Shown one piece after another: positions 16,535-25,850 of a stretch of 64,000 nucleotides of DNA. Location of the stretch: the NCBI GenBank assembly GCA_016936535.1, contig JAFGXP010000017.1:62001-126000 (forward strand). The letters are read 5' to 3'. How positions within the stretch are numbered: position 1 is the first letter of the stretch; the number at the start of each line of letters is the position of its first letter. This DNA is from Thiotrichales bacterium. GTDB taxonomy: Bacteria > Pseudomonadota > Gammaproteobacteria > Thiomicrospirales > Thiomicrospiraceae. The translations under genes and the position numbers were made by a program. The notes under the pieces are model-generated. The model searched no databases, was not told where the DNA came from, and saw only the letters and a program-made list of their open reading frames with translations.

Positions 16535-19039
16535 ATGTCTCTACTCAAAATTCTGCTCAAACTTGTTGCCGCCTTGATCTTAACGGTGGTGATTGCCATT
16601 GGTGCGCTTTTTGCCTTCGTGGATCCTAACGACTATCGTCAAAACCTGACTGATCTTGTAAAAGAACAGACTGGAAGAGAATTGACCATTGAGAAAATGC
16701 ATCTCTCACTCTATCCCAACTTAGCCATTCAGCTTGAACAAGCGCGCTTGAGCAATGCCCCAAATTTTGGGCAGACCCCGATGTTACGTGCTCAGCAAGT
16801 CGATGTCGGTGTGGCTTTACTCCCACTGTTTGAAAAACGTTTACAGATCAAAACCGTTCTACTCGATGGTCTTAAAATTAACCTACAAAAAACCGCCGAG
16901 GGTCAAACCAACTGGGCAGATTTGCAAGCACGCTTTGCCAAACCGGACGCACCGGATGCACAAACTGAAAAGGAACCAAGCAATCCCTTGGAACAGCTGG
17001 CCGCCTTAAGCTTTGAGGGTTTGGAGATTCAAAATGCCCAGCTGAGCTGGGAAGATCTCAGTACAGGACAGAATCTCACGATTCTTGATTTGAATTTGCG
17101 CAGCGACGAGATGCAGTTTGATCATTTTTTTACCATTGAAGCCCGCGCAAAAACCGAATTGCAGGCCCCACAATTGAACAACGATTGGCAATTCAAGATT
17201 GAAGCCAAAATCTCACAAGACGGAAACTACACGCTACGCAATCTAACCTTGGAAAACACCCTGCAAAGCCAAGCTTTACCAATCGATACGCTGGTTGCCA
17301 AACTTTCGATTCCCACCTTAGACTTACAACTTTCTGAGAATTTAATTCACTTACCCAACGTAACTTTAGAAACCCAAACCCTTGGCAAAAAAGATTTTTC
17401 CTTCAAAACGCTCGACAATCAGCTAAAGGTTCAAGCGCTAAAACTGAATTTAGAAACCCTTCTCCTTCAGGCTTCGACCCTGTCTTTACAAACCCAAGCA
17501 CAAGGCCAGACCGACTTTGCCATCCACCGCCTGAACAGTGTGCAAACTCTTGAAAAATTGAGTTTTGATATCACATCCCAACAACTCAGCATGAATCTCA
17601 GCAGTCAGACCGATGCCAGTGGTCCAGCACTCCCCGCGCCTGTTGAAGGAGCGCGTTTGAATAGCCAAATTAAAGCCGATCTAAAAGCACAAACCCTGTC
17701 GATGCCCGATTTAAAAATCCAAGCGCTTAATACACAAATTCAAGCAAACGTCCAGGTCAAACAGCTGCTGGACGGTGCCCAGGTTAAAAGCGATCTAGCC
17801 ATTGCCACATTCAATCCAAAACAGCTCCTAGAAACCTTAAAAATCGCCTTACCTCCGATGGCAGATAACCAACGTCTGCAACAGGCCGAATTGCAGGCCA
17901 AAGTGGATTTCAATTTGACACAGCAGGCCTTGCAAGTCACCGTATCGAAACTGCTACTGGATCAAAGTACGCTCAAAGGACAAACCTCTGTTAAAAACTT
18001 TACCCAACCACAAGTTCGCTTTGATTTAGCGCTTGACCAAATTGACCTCAATGCCTACCTTCCACCGAAACCACCTAAGAGCGATGAACCTGCTAGTAAG
18101 CCAGATGAAGACATCGTTATTAGCCTTCCAACAGAGCTGCTGCGCAGCTTAGATCTGCAAGGTACCCTAAAGGTTGGCAGCTTGAAATTCGAACAATTGC
18201 AACCTAAAAATCTTTTGCTCAACCTGAGTGCAGCTAAGGGTGACCTCAAAATTCGCTCGCTGAAAGCCGATATTTTTAGCACCACCCTTAGTGCCAATGC
18301 CAGCTTAAATGTCAGCCAGACAATGCCAAGTTACACCTTGCAACTTCAAGCGCCTAAGGTTCCCGTTGGCGAGTTGCTTTTGGCCTTTACCGGCGATGAT
18401 AAACTCCGTGGTTTGGGCAACCTCCAACTTGACTTGCAAACCCAAGGCGAGACGGTAAAACAACTTATGAGTCAACTCAATGGTCGCACTGACCTCGATT
18501 TAACCGATGGGGCCGTCAAAGGCTTTAATTTGGCCAAAATTGTGCGCGAAGCCAAAGCCAAACTTAAAGGTGAAACCCTGCCTGCGGACCAAGGCCCGAA
18601 TCAAACCGACTTCAGCTCTTTGATTGCCAAGGCAAACATTCGCCAAGGCATTGCCACCACGGAAACGCTCAGTGCGCAAGCGCCCTTTATGCGCATTCAA
18701 GGGGAAGGAAAAATTGACTTAGGCAAGGAAGCCCTTGACTACCTTGTCAATGCCAAAATTGTCAACACCAGCAAGGGTCAAGGTGGGGCAGATTTGGAAG
18801 AGCTCAGCGGTTTAACCCTGCCCGTGCGCTTGAAAGGTAGCTGGCTCAATCCCTCGATTTCATTAGACCTGAAATCCTTGGTAGAAGAGCGTGCCAAACA
18901 AGCACTTGAACAGAAAAAAGAAGAAGCCATTGAAAAAGCCAAAACTAAGGTTGAAGAGAAAAAAACCGAAGTGATTGAAGAGACCAAGAAAAAAGTCGAA
19001 GACCAACTTAAAGATGCGCTCAAAGGATTTAAATTTTAA
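16535..19039 (+). CDS. AsmA family protein
   Basis: An 834-residue envelope protein. An N-terminal membrane anchor (about 5-27) is followed by the AsmA start FVDPNDYRQNLTDLVKEQTGREL. A long repetitive beta-rich region leads to the C-terminal AsmA domain (NLQLDLQTQGETVKQLMSQLNGRTDLDLTDGAVKGFNL). AsmA-like proteins are thought to form periplasmic bridge-like grooves for phospholipid transport and to influence outer-membrane assembly. The tail after about residue 785 is a highly charged Lys/Glu coiled coil. GGAG lies seven bases before the ATG. It is alone between dgt and the DUF2062 gene. Confidence 0.9.
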   Translation: MSLLKILLKLVAALILTVVIAIGALFAFVDPNDYRQNLTDLVKEQTGRELTIEKMHLSLYPNLAIQLEQARLSNAPNFGQTPMLRAQQVDVGVALLPLFEKRLQIKTVLLDGLKINLQKTAEGQTNWADLQARFAKPDAPDAQTEKEPSNPLEQLAALSFEGLEIQNAQLSWEDLSTGQNLTILDLNLRSDEMQFDHFFTIEARAKTELQAPQLNNDWQFKIEAKISQDGNYTLRNLTLENTLQSQALPIDTLVAKLSIPTLDLQLSENLIHLPNVTLETQTLGKKDFSFKTLDNQLKVQALKLNLETLLLQASTLSLQTQAQGQTDFAIHRLNSVQTLEKLSFDITSQQLSMNLSSQTDASGPALPAPVEGARLNSQIKADLKAQTLSMPDLKIQALNTQIQANVQVKQLLDGAQVKSDLAIATFNPKQLLETLKIALPPMADNQRLQQAELQAKVDFNLTQQALQVTVSKLLLDQSTLKGQTSVKNFTQPQVRFDLALDQIDLNAYLPPKPPKSDEPASKPDEDIVISLPTELLRSLDLQGTLKVGSLKFEQLQPKNLLLNLSAAKGDLKIRSLKADIFSTTLSANASLNVSQTMPSYTLQLQAPKVPVGELLLAFTGDDKLRGLGNLQLDLQTQGETVKQLMSQLNGRTDLDLTDGAVKGFNLAKIVREAKAKLKGETLPADQGPNQTDFSSLIAKANIRQGIATTETLSAQAPFMRIQGEGKIDLGKEALDYLVNAKIVNTSKGQGGADLEELSGLTLPVRLKGSWLNPSISLDLKSLVEERAKQALEQKKEEAIEKAKTKVEEKKTEVIEETKKKVEDQLKDALKGFKF

Positions 19040-19206
19040 TTGGCTTTACGCAATTTAACGCGAATCGTGCTTAAGCGAATCTACCAAATTACGGCTGGAT
19101 TCGCTGAAAGCGCCCAAAAATTTTCCCTTCTTCAAGCGCAAAGCATATTAAAATCGGCTAATAATCTTCGCGCCTTGGCTCGGGCTCACTTTGGGGTTTG
19201 CAAAGC

Positions 19207-19731
19207 ATGATTCGTTTTCTTCGTTTAAAAGTTCACCAGATTGGCCGCGCGACCAAGAATTCAGCTTTTCTAAACAAGTACTTCCCGCGTTTTAAAGATC
19301 GAATCTATTGGGCAGGAGACCGTCAGTCGTTCGCCCGCGCCGGCTTTATTGGCTGCTTTTGCATGATGTTACCCATTCCTTTTCAAATGATACTCGGCTC
19401 AGTACTCGCCTATTACGCTCGTGCCAATATTCCACTGGCCACTGCTTTAGCCTGGATTACCAATCCGCTTACCATGTGGCCGATTTGGTACGGTGGCTAC
19501 TTGTTTGGCACTTGGATGCTCGGCACACCCGACTTATTTCACGCTTCGCAAGGCATTGTGATTGGCTCAGAAATCTGGTTTTCAGATGTGTTTCCCTATA
19601 TATGGCAACCGTTTCTGATTGGCAACGCCACCTTGGGCATTATCTTCGGTTCGACTTTATATTTTTTAATTAATCATTTCCATTGGCAAAGTCTCCGAGC
19701 CCTTCTTAAAAAGCGTCCAAAGCGCTCGTAA
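19207..19731 (+). CDS. DUF2062 domain membrane protein
   Basis: A small inner-membrane protein (174 residues from the ATG at 19207; the track uses a TTG three codons earlier). Several hydrophobic segments include the DUF2062-type motif FARAGFIGCFCMMLPIPFQM and ANIPLATALAWITNPLTMWPIWYGGYLFG with its conserved NP-T pattern. Function unknown for the family. The next gene is proS in the same direction, about 110 bp away. Confidence 0.85.
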   Translation: MIRFLRLKVHQIGRATKNSAFLNKYFPRFKDRIYWAGDRQSFARAGFIGCFCMMLPIPFQMILGSVLAYYARANIPLATALAWITNPLTMWPIWYGGYLFGTWMLGTPDLFHASQGIVIGSEIWFSDVFPYIWQPFLIGNATLGIIFGSTLYFLINHFHWQSLRALLKKRPKRS

Positions 19732-19843
19732 CAAACCAAATGCATTGAGGCTTTGCTCAGCAGTTTGCCAAAAAATATTGGTGACTTCTGGTGCGCATCC
19801 CCTAAAATAGGCACTTTTAACTTTTTTGCTGTTGCAAAGGTAA

Positions 19844-21577
19844 ATGCCGAAAATGAAAACCTCCAATCTCTTGCTTGCCACAACGCGTGAAACGCCCTCC
19901 GATGCGGTGGTCATCAGCCATCAACTCATGATTCGCGCTGGAATGATTCGCCCGTTGGCGGGCGGACTCTACAATTGGCTTCCTTTAGGCTTGCGTGTGT
20001 TGCGAAAAGTTGAAGCGATTGTGCGCCAAGAGATGAATCGTTCTGGGGCTCAAGAAGTTTTAATGCCACTGGTACAACCTTTAGAGTTGTGGCAAGAGTC
20101 GGGGCGAGATCAGGACATGGGGCAAGAGATGCTGCGCTTTACCGACCGTCACGATCGTCCTTTTGTGTTAGGCCCAACCCACGAAGAGATTATTACCGAT
20201 TTGGTTCGTCGTGAAATTCGCAGCTATAAACAACTGCCGATTAACTTCTACCAAATTCAAACCAAATTCCGCGATGAACGTCGTCCCCGTTTTGGCGTGA
20301 TGCGTTCTCGCGAATTCATTATGAAAGATGCCTATTCATTTCACCTGTCGCGCGAATCTTTGCAAGAAACCTATGAGGTGATGCACCAAACCTACTCTCA
20401 GATTTTTAACCGCATGGGTTTAAATTTCCGCGCAGTACAAGCAGATACCGGTGCGATTGGTGGTGACGGTTCCCACGAATTTCATGTTTTGGCCGACTCT
20501 GGTGAAGACGATATTGCCATCTGTCAAAATTCCGGCTATGCCGCCAATGTCGAACTGGCTGAAGCCATTGCCCCCTCGCAAAGCCGTTCGGCTCCCGGTC
20601 AAAATCTTGAGAAAATTGCCACGCCAAAACAACATACGATTGAAGAGGTCAGTGCATTCTTGCAGCAACCTTACCAGAAAATCCTCAAGACGCTTTTGGT
20701 AAAGGGGGCAGATCCAGCGCAGCCCATCATTGCTTTAGTGCTTCGCGGCGACCACGAGCTCAACGAAATAAAAGCGGAAAAACACCCTTTGATTGCGGCT
20801 CCGCTTACCTTAGTCAATGAGAATGAAATTTTTGCAGCGATTGGCTGCAATGCCGGTTCAATTGGTCCAGTTGGCCTACCTATTCCTATTATCTGTGATC
20901 GAGCGGCTGCGGTTTGTGCCGACTTTGTTTGCGGCGCCAACCAAGATGGCTTTCATCTTCAAGGCGTTAACTGGGAGCGCGACCTCCCCCTTCCCTCAAC
21001 GTTTGATTTGCGTAAAGTGGTTGCCGGAGATCCAAGCCCTTGTGGTCAAGGACCCCTATCGATTTTTAAAGGGATTGAGGTGGGTCATATCTTCCAACTC
21101 GGAAATAAATATTCGACCGCACTTAACGCAACGGTTCAAAACGAAAACAGCCGTGCGCAAGTATTAGAAATGGGCTGCTACGGAATCGGCGTAACCCGAG
21201 TGGTCGCCGCCGCAATCGAACAAAATCACGATGAACGCGGGATTATTTGGCCCGATGCCCTCGCCCCTTTCCAAGTTTGTATTGTGCCGATGCAAATGCA
21301 CAAGTCTCCAAGAGTGGCTGAGGCGGCGCAAACCCTCTATCAAGCACTGTTGGCGCAAGGGGTTGAGGTTCTATTGGACGATCGCTCTGAACGTCCTGGC
21401 GTCATGTTTTCGGATATGGATTTAATCGGCATTCCGCACCGCATCGTCATCAGTGAACGCGGTTTGGATAATGGTTTAGTTGAATACAAATACCGTCGTG
21501 AGCCGCAAGCCGAAGAAATTCCTCATGCAGACTTTATGGCATTTTTAACCCAACGCTTGTCTGAAGGCGCGCGTTAA
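19844..21577 (+). CDS. proS: Prolyl-tRNA synthetase
   Basis: Class II aminoacyl-tRNA synthetase of the bacterial type. Visible are motif 1/2 regions ([43 protein letters not shown]), a central YbaK-like editing insertion (about 225-380) that clears Ala-tRNAPro, and motif 3 ([16 protein letters not shown]) followed by the anticodon-binding domain. The 577 residues fit. The first ATG (19844) has AAAGG very close. The ATG at 19853 ([18 protein letters not shown]) aligns with the usual family start and is a real alternative. Confidence 0.95.
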   Translation: MPKMKTSNLLLATTRETPSDAVVISHQLMIRAGMIRPLAGGLYNWLPLGLRVLRKVEAIVRQEMNRSGAQEVLMPLVQPLELWQESGRDQDMGQEMLRFTDRHDRPFVLGPTHEEIITDLVRREIRSYKQLPINFYQIQTKFRDERRPRFGVMRSREFIMKDAYSFHLSRESLQETYEVMHQTYSQIFNRMGLNFRAVQADTGAIGGDGSHEFHVLADSGEDDIAICQNSGYAANVELAEAIAPSQSRSAPGQNLEKIATPKQHTIEEVSAFLQQPYQKILKTLLVKGADPAQPIIALVLRGDHELNEIKAEKHPLIAAPLTLVNENEIFAAIGCNAGSIGPVGLPIPIICDRAAAVCADFVCGANQDGFHLQGVNWERDLPLPSTFDLRKVVAGDPSPCGQGPLSIFKGIEVGHIFQLGNKYSTALNATVQNENSRAQVLEMGCYGIGVTRVVAAAIEQNHDERGIIWPDALAPFQVCIVPMQMHKSPRVAEAAQTLYQALLAQGVEVLLDDRSERPGVMFSDMDLIGIPHRIVISERGLDNGLVEYKYRREPQAEEIPHADFMAFLTQRLSEGAR

Positions 21578-21590
21578 ACCGGAAAACGTG

Positions 21591-22304
21591 ATGTATTTAG
21601 ACTCTTTTTACCAACGCCAGCAACAGCAATTACACATTACTCCAGAACAGGGAAGTCGTTTTGCCAAAGAAATTGCTGGGGATTTCAATCCATTGCATGA
21701 CGCCCACTCCAAACGCTTCTGTGTCCCTGGAGACTTGCTATTTTCCCTATTACTGAGCACTCAAGGCCTTGCTCAGCAGATGCAAGTCAAATACACCGGC
21801 ATGGTGGGTAAGGAAACGCCCCTGTTTTTACCGCACAGCAGTGCCGAAATCTTCGAATTGCTGGACGCTAATCAGAAAAGCTATCTGCAAGTTAAGCGCC
21901 GGGGAACCATCAGCCATGATGCTCAGTTGATTGAACGCTTTGCTCGCGCTTACGTTGCCTTTTCAGGCTTGAGTTTTCCTGACTTACTGGTTCCCTTGAT
22001 GGAAAAGCACTCGGTCATGATCAATCCAGAACGGCCGATGGTCGTCTATGACAGTATGGAATTTGACCTAGCACATACTACCCTTGTGGAACCGCAGCTT
22101 GAGCTGAGTCACCATCAATTGGAAGTCAACGGCAAGCGTGGCTTGGTCACTTTAGAATTTACCATTTCAGATCAAAACCAGCCGATCGGAAAAGGGTGTA
22201 AACGAATGACACTGGGTGGCTTACGCGACTATAATCCCCAACAAATGCAACAACTTGTCGATCTCTATCAACAGAGCAAAAAAAATTACGCAAAAGTTGC
22301 GTAA
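21591..22304 (+). CDS. DUF3581 family protein (hot-dog-like)
   Basis: A 237-residue cytosolic protein recognisable as DUF3581. The segment EIAGDFNPLHD resembles the GDxNPxH motif of MaoC-type hot-dog enzymes, so an acyl-thioester-related fold is likely; activity has not been assigned. The track begins with the GTG directly preceding the ATG at 21591. It starts only 13 bp after proS, so the two are probably co-transcribed. Confidence 0.75.
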   Translation: MYLDSFYQRQQQQLHITPEQGSRFAKEIAGDFNPLHDAHSKRFCVPGDLLFSLLLSTQGLAQQMQVKYTGMVGKETPLFLPHSSAEIFELLDANQKSYLQVKRRGTISHDAQLIERFARAYVAFSGLSFPDLLVPLMEKHSVMINPERPMVVYDSMEFDLAHTTLVEPQLELSHHQLEVNGKRGLVTLEFTISDQNQPIGKGCKRMTLGGLRDYNPQQMQQLVDLYQQSKKNYAKVA

Positions 22305-22390
22305 CCTTGCCCGAGACAGTCAAATCAGCGCTTTCGTTGCGTCCGTTAGCGTCCGCAGCCAACTTGGGATTGTTTACACTATTTTGATGC

Positions 22391-22426
22391 GATGGCGATT
22401 GGTCTAACGCAAGGCCAATCGCCATC
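22391..22426. repeat. Perfect 12-bp inverted repeat between DUF3581 gene and rbgA
   Basis: GATGGCGATTGG (22391-22402) and CCAATCGCCATC (22415-22426) are exact complements across a 12-nt loop. No T run follows. A small direct repeat, GCGTCCG twice, lies about 40 bp upstream. It may be an RNA processing or stability hairpin, or a dispersed chromosomal repeat. Confidence 0.6.
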
Positions 22427-22492
22427 AAATGTCTTGCTAAGCGCGAAACACTCGTTTCTCGCCGCCTCCAGACCCAAAAGGAATCTTGTCAC

Positions 22493-23437
22493 ATGAATAT
22501 TCAGTGGTACCCAGGGCATATGCATAAAGCGCAAAAGGAAGTGCGTGAAATCTTCCACCAAATTGATGTTTTTATCGAAGTACTGGATGCGAGAATCCCA
22601 TTTAGCAGTCAAAATCCGCTGATTGAACAAATTCGACAAGACAAACCAACGATTAAAATCCTAAATAAAACTGACTTGGCTGACCCGCTTCAAACGCAAG
22701 CCTGGCAGGCGTATCTGGAAGAAGAGCAGAGCATTAAAACCCTGGCTTTTAATGCCCAACAGGGTGATAAACGCGAGCAAATTCTTCAGCTCATCAAAAA
22801 GATGGCCAACCAAAAGTCAGACAGTGTGAAAACCGTGCATGCACTGATTATTGGCATTCCCAATGTTGGCAAATCAACCCTTATTAACAATATAACCGGA
22901 CGCACCATCGCCAAAACTGGCAATGAACCGGCGGTAACCAAACACCAACAGCGCATCAAGTTGGAAGACAATGTTACCCTGATTGATACCCCAGGTATGC
23001 TATGGCCAAACATTGAAAACCCACACAGTGGATATCGTTTGGCCATTACTGGAGGCATTAAAGAAACCGCCTTCGAACTGCCAGACATTGCGACCTACGC
23101 CTGCGAATACTTTTTAAAAGCTTATCCGCAAGCTATTCTTGCTCGTTATCAGTTTGAAACGCTGCCCCACACCGATTTGGAACTGCTCGAAGCGATTGGC
23201 CGTAAACGCGGCTGCCTTCGTGCTGGCGGTAAGGTCGATTTAGAGAAAGTATCGCGATTGCTGATTATGGAATACCGAGACCAATACTTCGGTAACCTCA
23301 CGCTTGAGACACCGGCAATGATTGCAGAAGAAATGACTGAAGTGGCGTTAATTCGCGAAGCCAAAGAAGCAAAACGCCTCGCCAAAGAAGCAGAAAAACT
23401 GGCTCGCCGCGCTCGGCATCGCAAAAACAAGCGCTGA
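22493..23437 (+). CDS. ylqF: Ribosome biogenesis GTPase RbgA/YlqF
   Basis: Circularly permuted GTPase that assists late 50S subunit assembly. Motifs come in the permuted order: G4 NKTD (about 58-61), G1 GIPNVGKSTL (about 122-131), then G3 DTPGMLWP. The N-terminal NIQWYPGHMHKAQKEV is diagnostic for YlqF/RbgA. A Lys/Arg-rich C-terminus (RLAKEAEKLARRARHRKNKR) fits rRNA binding. 314 residues, slightly longer than B. subtilis RbgA. Confidence 0.93.
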   Translation: MNIQWYPGHMHKAQKEVREIFHQIDVFIEVLDARIPFSSQNPLIEQIRQDKPTIKILNKTDLADPLQTQAWQAYLEEEQSIKTLAFNAQQGDKREQILQLIKKMANQKSDSVKTVHALIIGIPNVGKSTLINNITGRTIAKTGNEPAVTKHQQRIKLEDNVTLIDTPGMLWPNIENPHSGYRLAITGGIKETAFELPDIATYACEYFLKAYPQAILARYQFETLPHTDLELLEAIGRKRGCLRAGGKVDLEKVSRLLIMEYRDQYFGNLTLETPAMIAEEMTEVALIREAKEAKRLAKEAEKLARRARHRKNKR

Positions 23438-23462
23438 TTTACATGTCATCGCTAAGGGAAAA

Positions 23463-23487
23463 ACGACCAACTCATAAGGTCGTATTT
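23463..23487 (+). terminator. Possible weak terminator of rbgA
   Basis: ACGACC, 9-nt loop, GGTCGT, then ATTT. The 6-bp stem with an A-rich upstream and short T run lies 25 bases after the rbgA stop. Only moderately convincing. Confidence 0.4.
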
Positions 23488-23918
23488 CTGAGCTACGGTT
23501 CAAAAAGATAAAAAAACTCAAAAAAAAACCTGAGTCAGCTCAATATCCTTAAGCCGTTCTCAGGTCGATTCCAGCACAGAGTGCCGAAAAAAATAAACAA
23601 ACATCAATAAACGAAAATTACCCGTTTTTGCGCTGAAAACCAACGCCAATTAGCTCACCTCAAAAACGAATAAACGCAGAAAACTCCAAAAATGGAAGCT
23701 TCGCCAAGAAAGTGAAAAACGAAAAAAGATCTTCATCCAAAGCAAGAAACAAGACCCTCACCCTTCGCAATCGTGGCTATTTTAATTAAGCCCAAACCCA
23801 GCTAACAGGGCAATTAGCTTTTTTTTAAAAAAGCCAAATGCCTATAACTCCAGCCTTCATTGCGTTTCGATAGGTTAGGTTACGAACAGGGATATTGCTA
23901 TTTTTAGGGGAATAACAG
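23488..23918 (+). other. Gene-free leader upstream of XRE gene, possible small RNA
   Basis: About 430 bp with no supported ORF and unusually A-rich. It contains ACCTGAG/CTCAGGT (23528-23565), which can pair over a 24-nt loop. It also holds a convincing intrinsic terminator, AGCTAA-cagggcaa-TTAGCT followed by eight T (23800-23827), which is too far from rbgA (about 360 bases) to be its obvious terminator. The terminator must end some transcript: read-through from rbgA or an unannotated small RNA starting within this region. Confidence 0.4.
23800..23827 (+). terminator. Intrinsic terminator in the leader of the XRE gene
   Basis: AGCTAA, 8-nt loop CAGGGCAA, TTAGCT, then a long T run. It ends about 90 bases upstream of the XRE gene start. 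Confidence 0.7.
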
Positions 23919-24839
23919 GTGTTTCGATTTAGTGATTACTTAAGAATTTGTCGAGAAAACCGCGCCATTACCCAAACCGAGTTGGTTGATGAACTACTGG
24001 CATTAGATGACACATTTCAAGCCTTGGATGTGACCACCCTAAGTCGATGGGAGCGCGGCGTTTCCAAACCCGCGCTGGGTAAACAAACGCTGATGATTCA
24101 GTATTTTTCTCGTCACTTTGGGCGCGTTTACCCATTTTTAGAAGAAGCCGAACCGATTACCATCGAGAAAAGTTTCTGCGCTCTGGGCTTTTCTAAGCTA
24201 TTGGGGCGCCACAAAATGGTGATGGAGTTTCCCACTCGATTAATGGATATCCAGCAATTTTCGATACAGTTTTATGCCGAATCGGTGCATAAAAGCAACG
24301 CCTTACGGAAAAACTATCTCATTTTGCGGGAACTCTATGGGGCAACCTTTAGTGAAACACTACACCAAGAACTGGCGGAAAACCCCCAAAATTACTTTGC
24401 CATTTGTGACTATCAGGGGGATTATTTTGGTCATTTTTTCGCGCTCAAGCTTAAACCCGATACGTTTAATCGCTTAATGGACTTCAGTTTGAGCGTTGAT
24501 CAAATTCAGTTAAACGATGTGTGTGGGCCGCAAGAGCTCGGTTGCTACTACTATTTTGGCTTTTTCAGTATTGGTGAATTGGTCATCTCTCTGATCTGGA
24601 TTCACTTCTACACCCTGCTGATTAAGGAGCAAAATCACATCCAGCAACTCGGGGCGATGATTGTATCTAAAGAAGGCGAAACGATTGCCAAGAATATGAA
24701 CACCCAAGTCTTGCATAGCCGTCAGGTCAACGGACAAACCATAAGCAACTTTCAAGCCACACCCGCTCAAATGCTGATTACTGAAAATGTCGTCAAAATG
24801 CTGTTTAATCCAGAAAGTTGTCCAGAAAACCGAACCTAA
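23919..24839 (+). CDS. XRE-family HTH regulator with uncharacterised C-terminal domain
   Basis: A 306-residue protein starting with GTG. Residues about 4-70 form a helix-turn-helix of XRE/Cro type (LRICRENRAITQTELVDELL... TLSRWERGVSKPA). The rest, about 230 residues, matches no domain I recognise. It is mixed alpha/beta with several aromatic clusters (GCYYYFGFFSIGELVISLIWIHFYTLL) and could be a ligand- or acyltransferase-like sensing domain. It stands alone: the upstream side is the gene-free leader, and downstream genes converge. The target cannot be predicted. Confidence 0.75.
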   Translation: MFRFSDYLRICRENRAITQTELVDELLALDDTFQALDVTTLSRWERGVSKPALGKQTLMIQYFSRHFGRVYPFLEEAEPITIEKSFCALGFSKLLGRHKMVMEFPTRLMDIQQFSIQFYAESVHKSNALRKNYLILRELYGATFSETLHQELAENPQNYFAICDYQGDYFGHFFALKLKPDTFNRLMDFSLSVDQIQLNDVCGPQELGCYYYFGFFSIGELVISLIWIHFYTLLIKEQNHIQQLGAMIVSKEGETIAKNMNTQVLHSRQVNGQTISNFQATPAQMLITENVVKMLFNPESCPENRT

Positions 24840-25000
24840 GGAAACCCAGAATAGGTTCATATCGCCAAACTGAAGGTAATAAGGACAGGTTCTGTGTTTC
24901 TCTCGATACTCGGAAATAAGCACCGCAAAAAAGCCGAGGTTGCAAAGAACCCTGCTGGCAACAAGCAGAGAACCCGCTTGCCGCCGATTGCAAAAAGGCG

Positions 25001-25261
25001 CTAAGGCCGTTTAAAACCAAGGGCCAGACATTCGGCTTCTGGCAACCATCCCAAACAACTACGAACCTTCAAGGACTGATAGTTGCGAACAATTGGCATG
25101 ATGGTTAAAACGCCCCACACAATTTGATACCAGTGCCAACCAATCGCAGAGGGCTGAGTAGCCCACCAGAGATTGTTCACGCCAAAATGCTTCGTTTTAA
25201 AAAGCAGATGAACTGCCAAGCGCCAGTATTTAAGCGCATATTGGATACGGGTTGACCACAT
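25001..25261 (-). CDS. Small hypothetical protein at the end of the efflux-like cluster
   Basis: An 86-residue Trp-rich protein with no recognised family. One moderately hydrophobic stretch (GWHWYQIVWGVLTIMPIV, about 42-59) may be membrane-associated. AAGGA lies eight bases before the ATG, and the ORF starts 26 bp after the adaptor gene in the same direction, which supports it being translated as the last gene of the cluster. Function unknown. Confidence 0.5.
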   Translation of the reverse strand: MWSTRIQYALKYWRLAVHLLFKTKHFGVNNLWWATQPSAIGWHWYQIVWGVLTIMPIVRNYQSLKVRSCLGWLPEAECLALGFKRP

Positions 25262-25287
25262 GCTTTATTTCCTTAATTCGAGTTCGC

Positions 25288-25827
25288 TTAATCGGTTTTC
25301 ATTGAATCCGTTTCGATCACCAACATCGGCATATTTTCTTTAAATACGGTTGTTCCAACGGGCGCGTGAATTTTACCCACTTTCCCATTGACCGGCGATT
25401 TTATCGAAAAGTATTTTTGCCAAGATTGATGCGTACTTAATTCCGCCTGGGCATATTCCAACGCACCTTGCGCCAGAGCAAACGCCAGTTGGGCCGCCTC
25501 TAAAGATCGCCGAGCACTCACGGTGCGATCAAATAAATCTTGGGCCTGATCCAGCTCAATCTGGGCGTCTTTTAGTTTGGCTTGGGCCATTTTCACTTTG
25601 GCTTGCAACCCTTTTTGTTTCGCCAGAAAACGGCTGGCATCCAGATCCAATAATTTTTGTCCAACTTTAACCACTTGACCCTCGCTGACATACAACGCAG
25701 TCACTTGGCTGCTGACCAAAGAACCAATGACCACACTTTGGGCCCACGCGTGCGAAGCGGTCAATAATAATCCAACGCCAAGCACATAAGGTAAACAACG
25801 ACATATTGATTTGTTTATAACTTTCAT
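25288..25827 (-). CDS. Short HlyD/RND-type periplasmic adaptor-like protein
   Basis: A 179-residue exported protein with signal peptide (about 1-29, ending SHAWAQ). It contains a lipoyl/biotinyl-like half (VTALYVSEGQVVKVGQKLLDLD), a helical hairpin (KMAQAKLKDAQIELDQAQDLFDRTVSARRSLEAAQLAFA) and the second lipoyl half (IKSPVNGKVGKIHAPVGTTV). This is the core of membrane-fusion proteins of tripartite efflux or secretion, but it stops early: the usual beta-barrel and membrane-proximal domains are missing. It follows the TolC-like gene by 23 bp. No inner-membrane pump is encoded nearby. Confidence 0.8.
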   Translation of the reverse strand: MKVINKSICRCLPYVLGVGLLLTASHAWAQSVVIGSLVSSQVTALYVSEGQVVKVGQKLLDLDASRFLAKQKGLQAKVKMAQAKLKDAQIELDQAQDLFDRTVSARRSLEAAQLAFALAQGALEYAQAELSTHQSWQKYFSIKSPVNGKVGKIHAPVGTTVFKENMPMLVIETDSMKTD

Positions 25828-25850
25828 TTACAAGGACTCTCACGGTTAAA

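Noticed and set aside
24510-24923. 137-residue minus-strand ORF antisense to the XRE gene
   Set aside because: It covers the 3' end of a clear coding region on the other strand; no ribosome-binding site and no recognisable domain.
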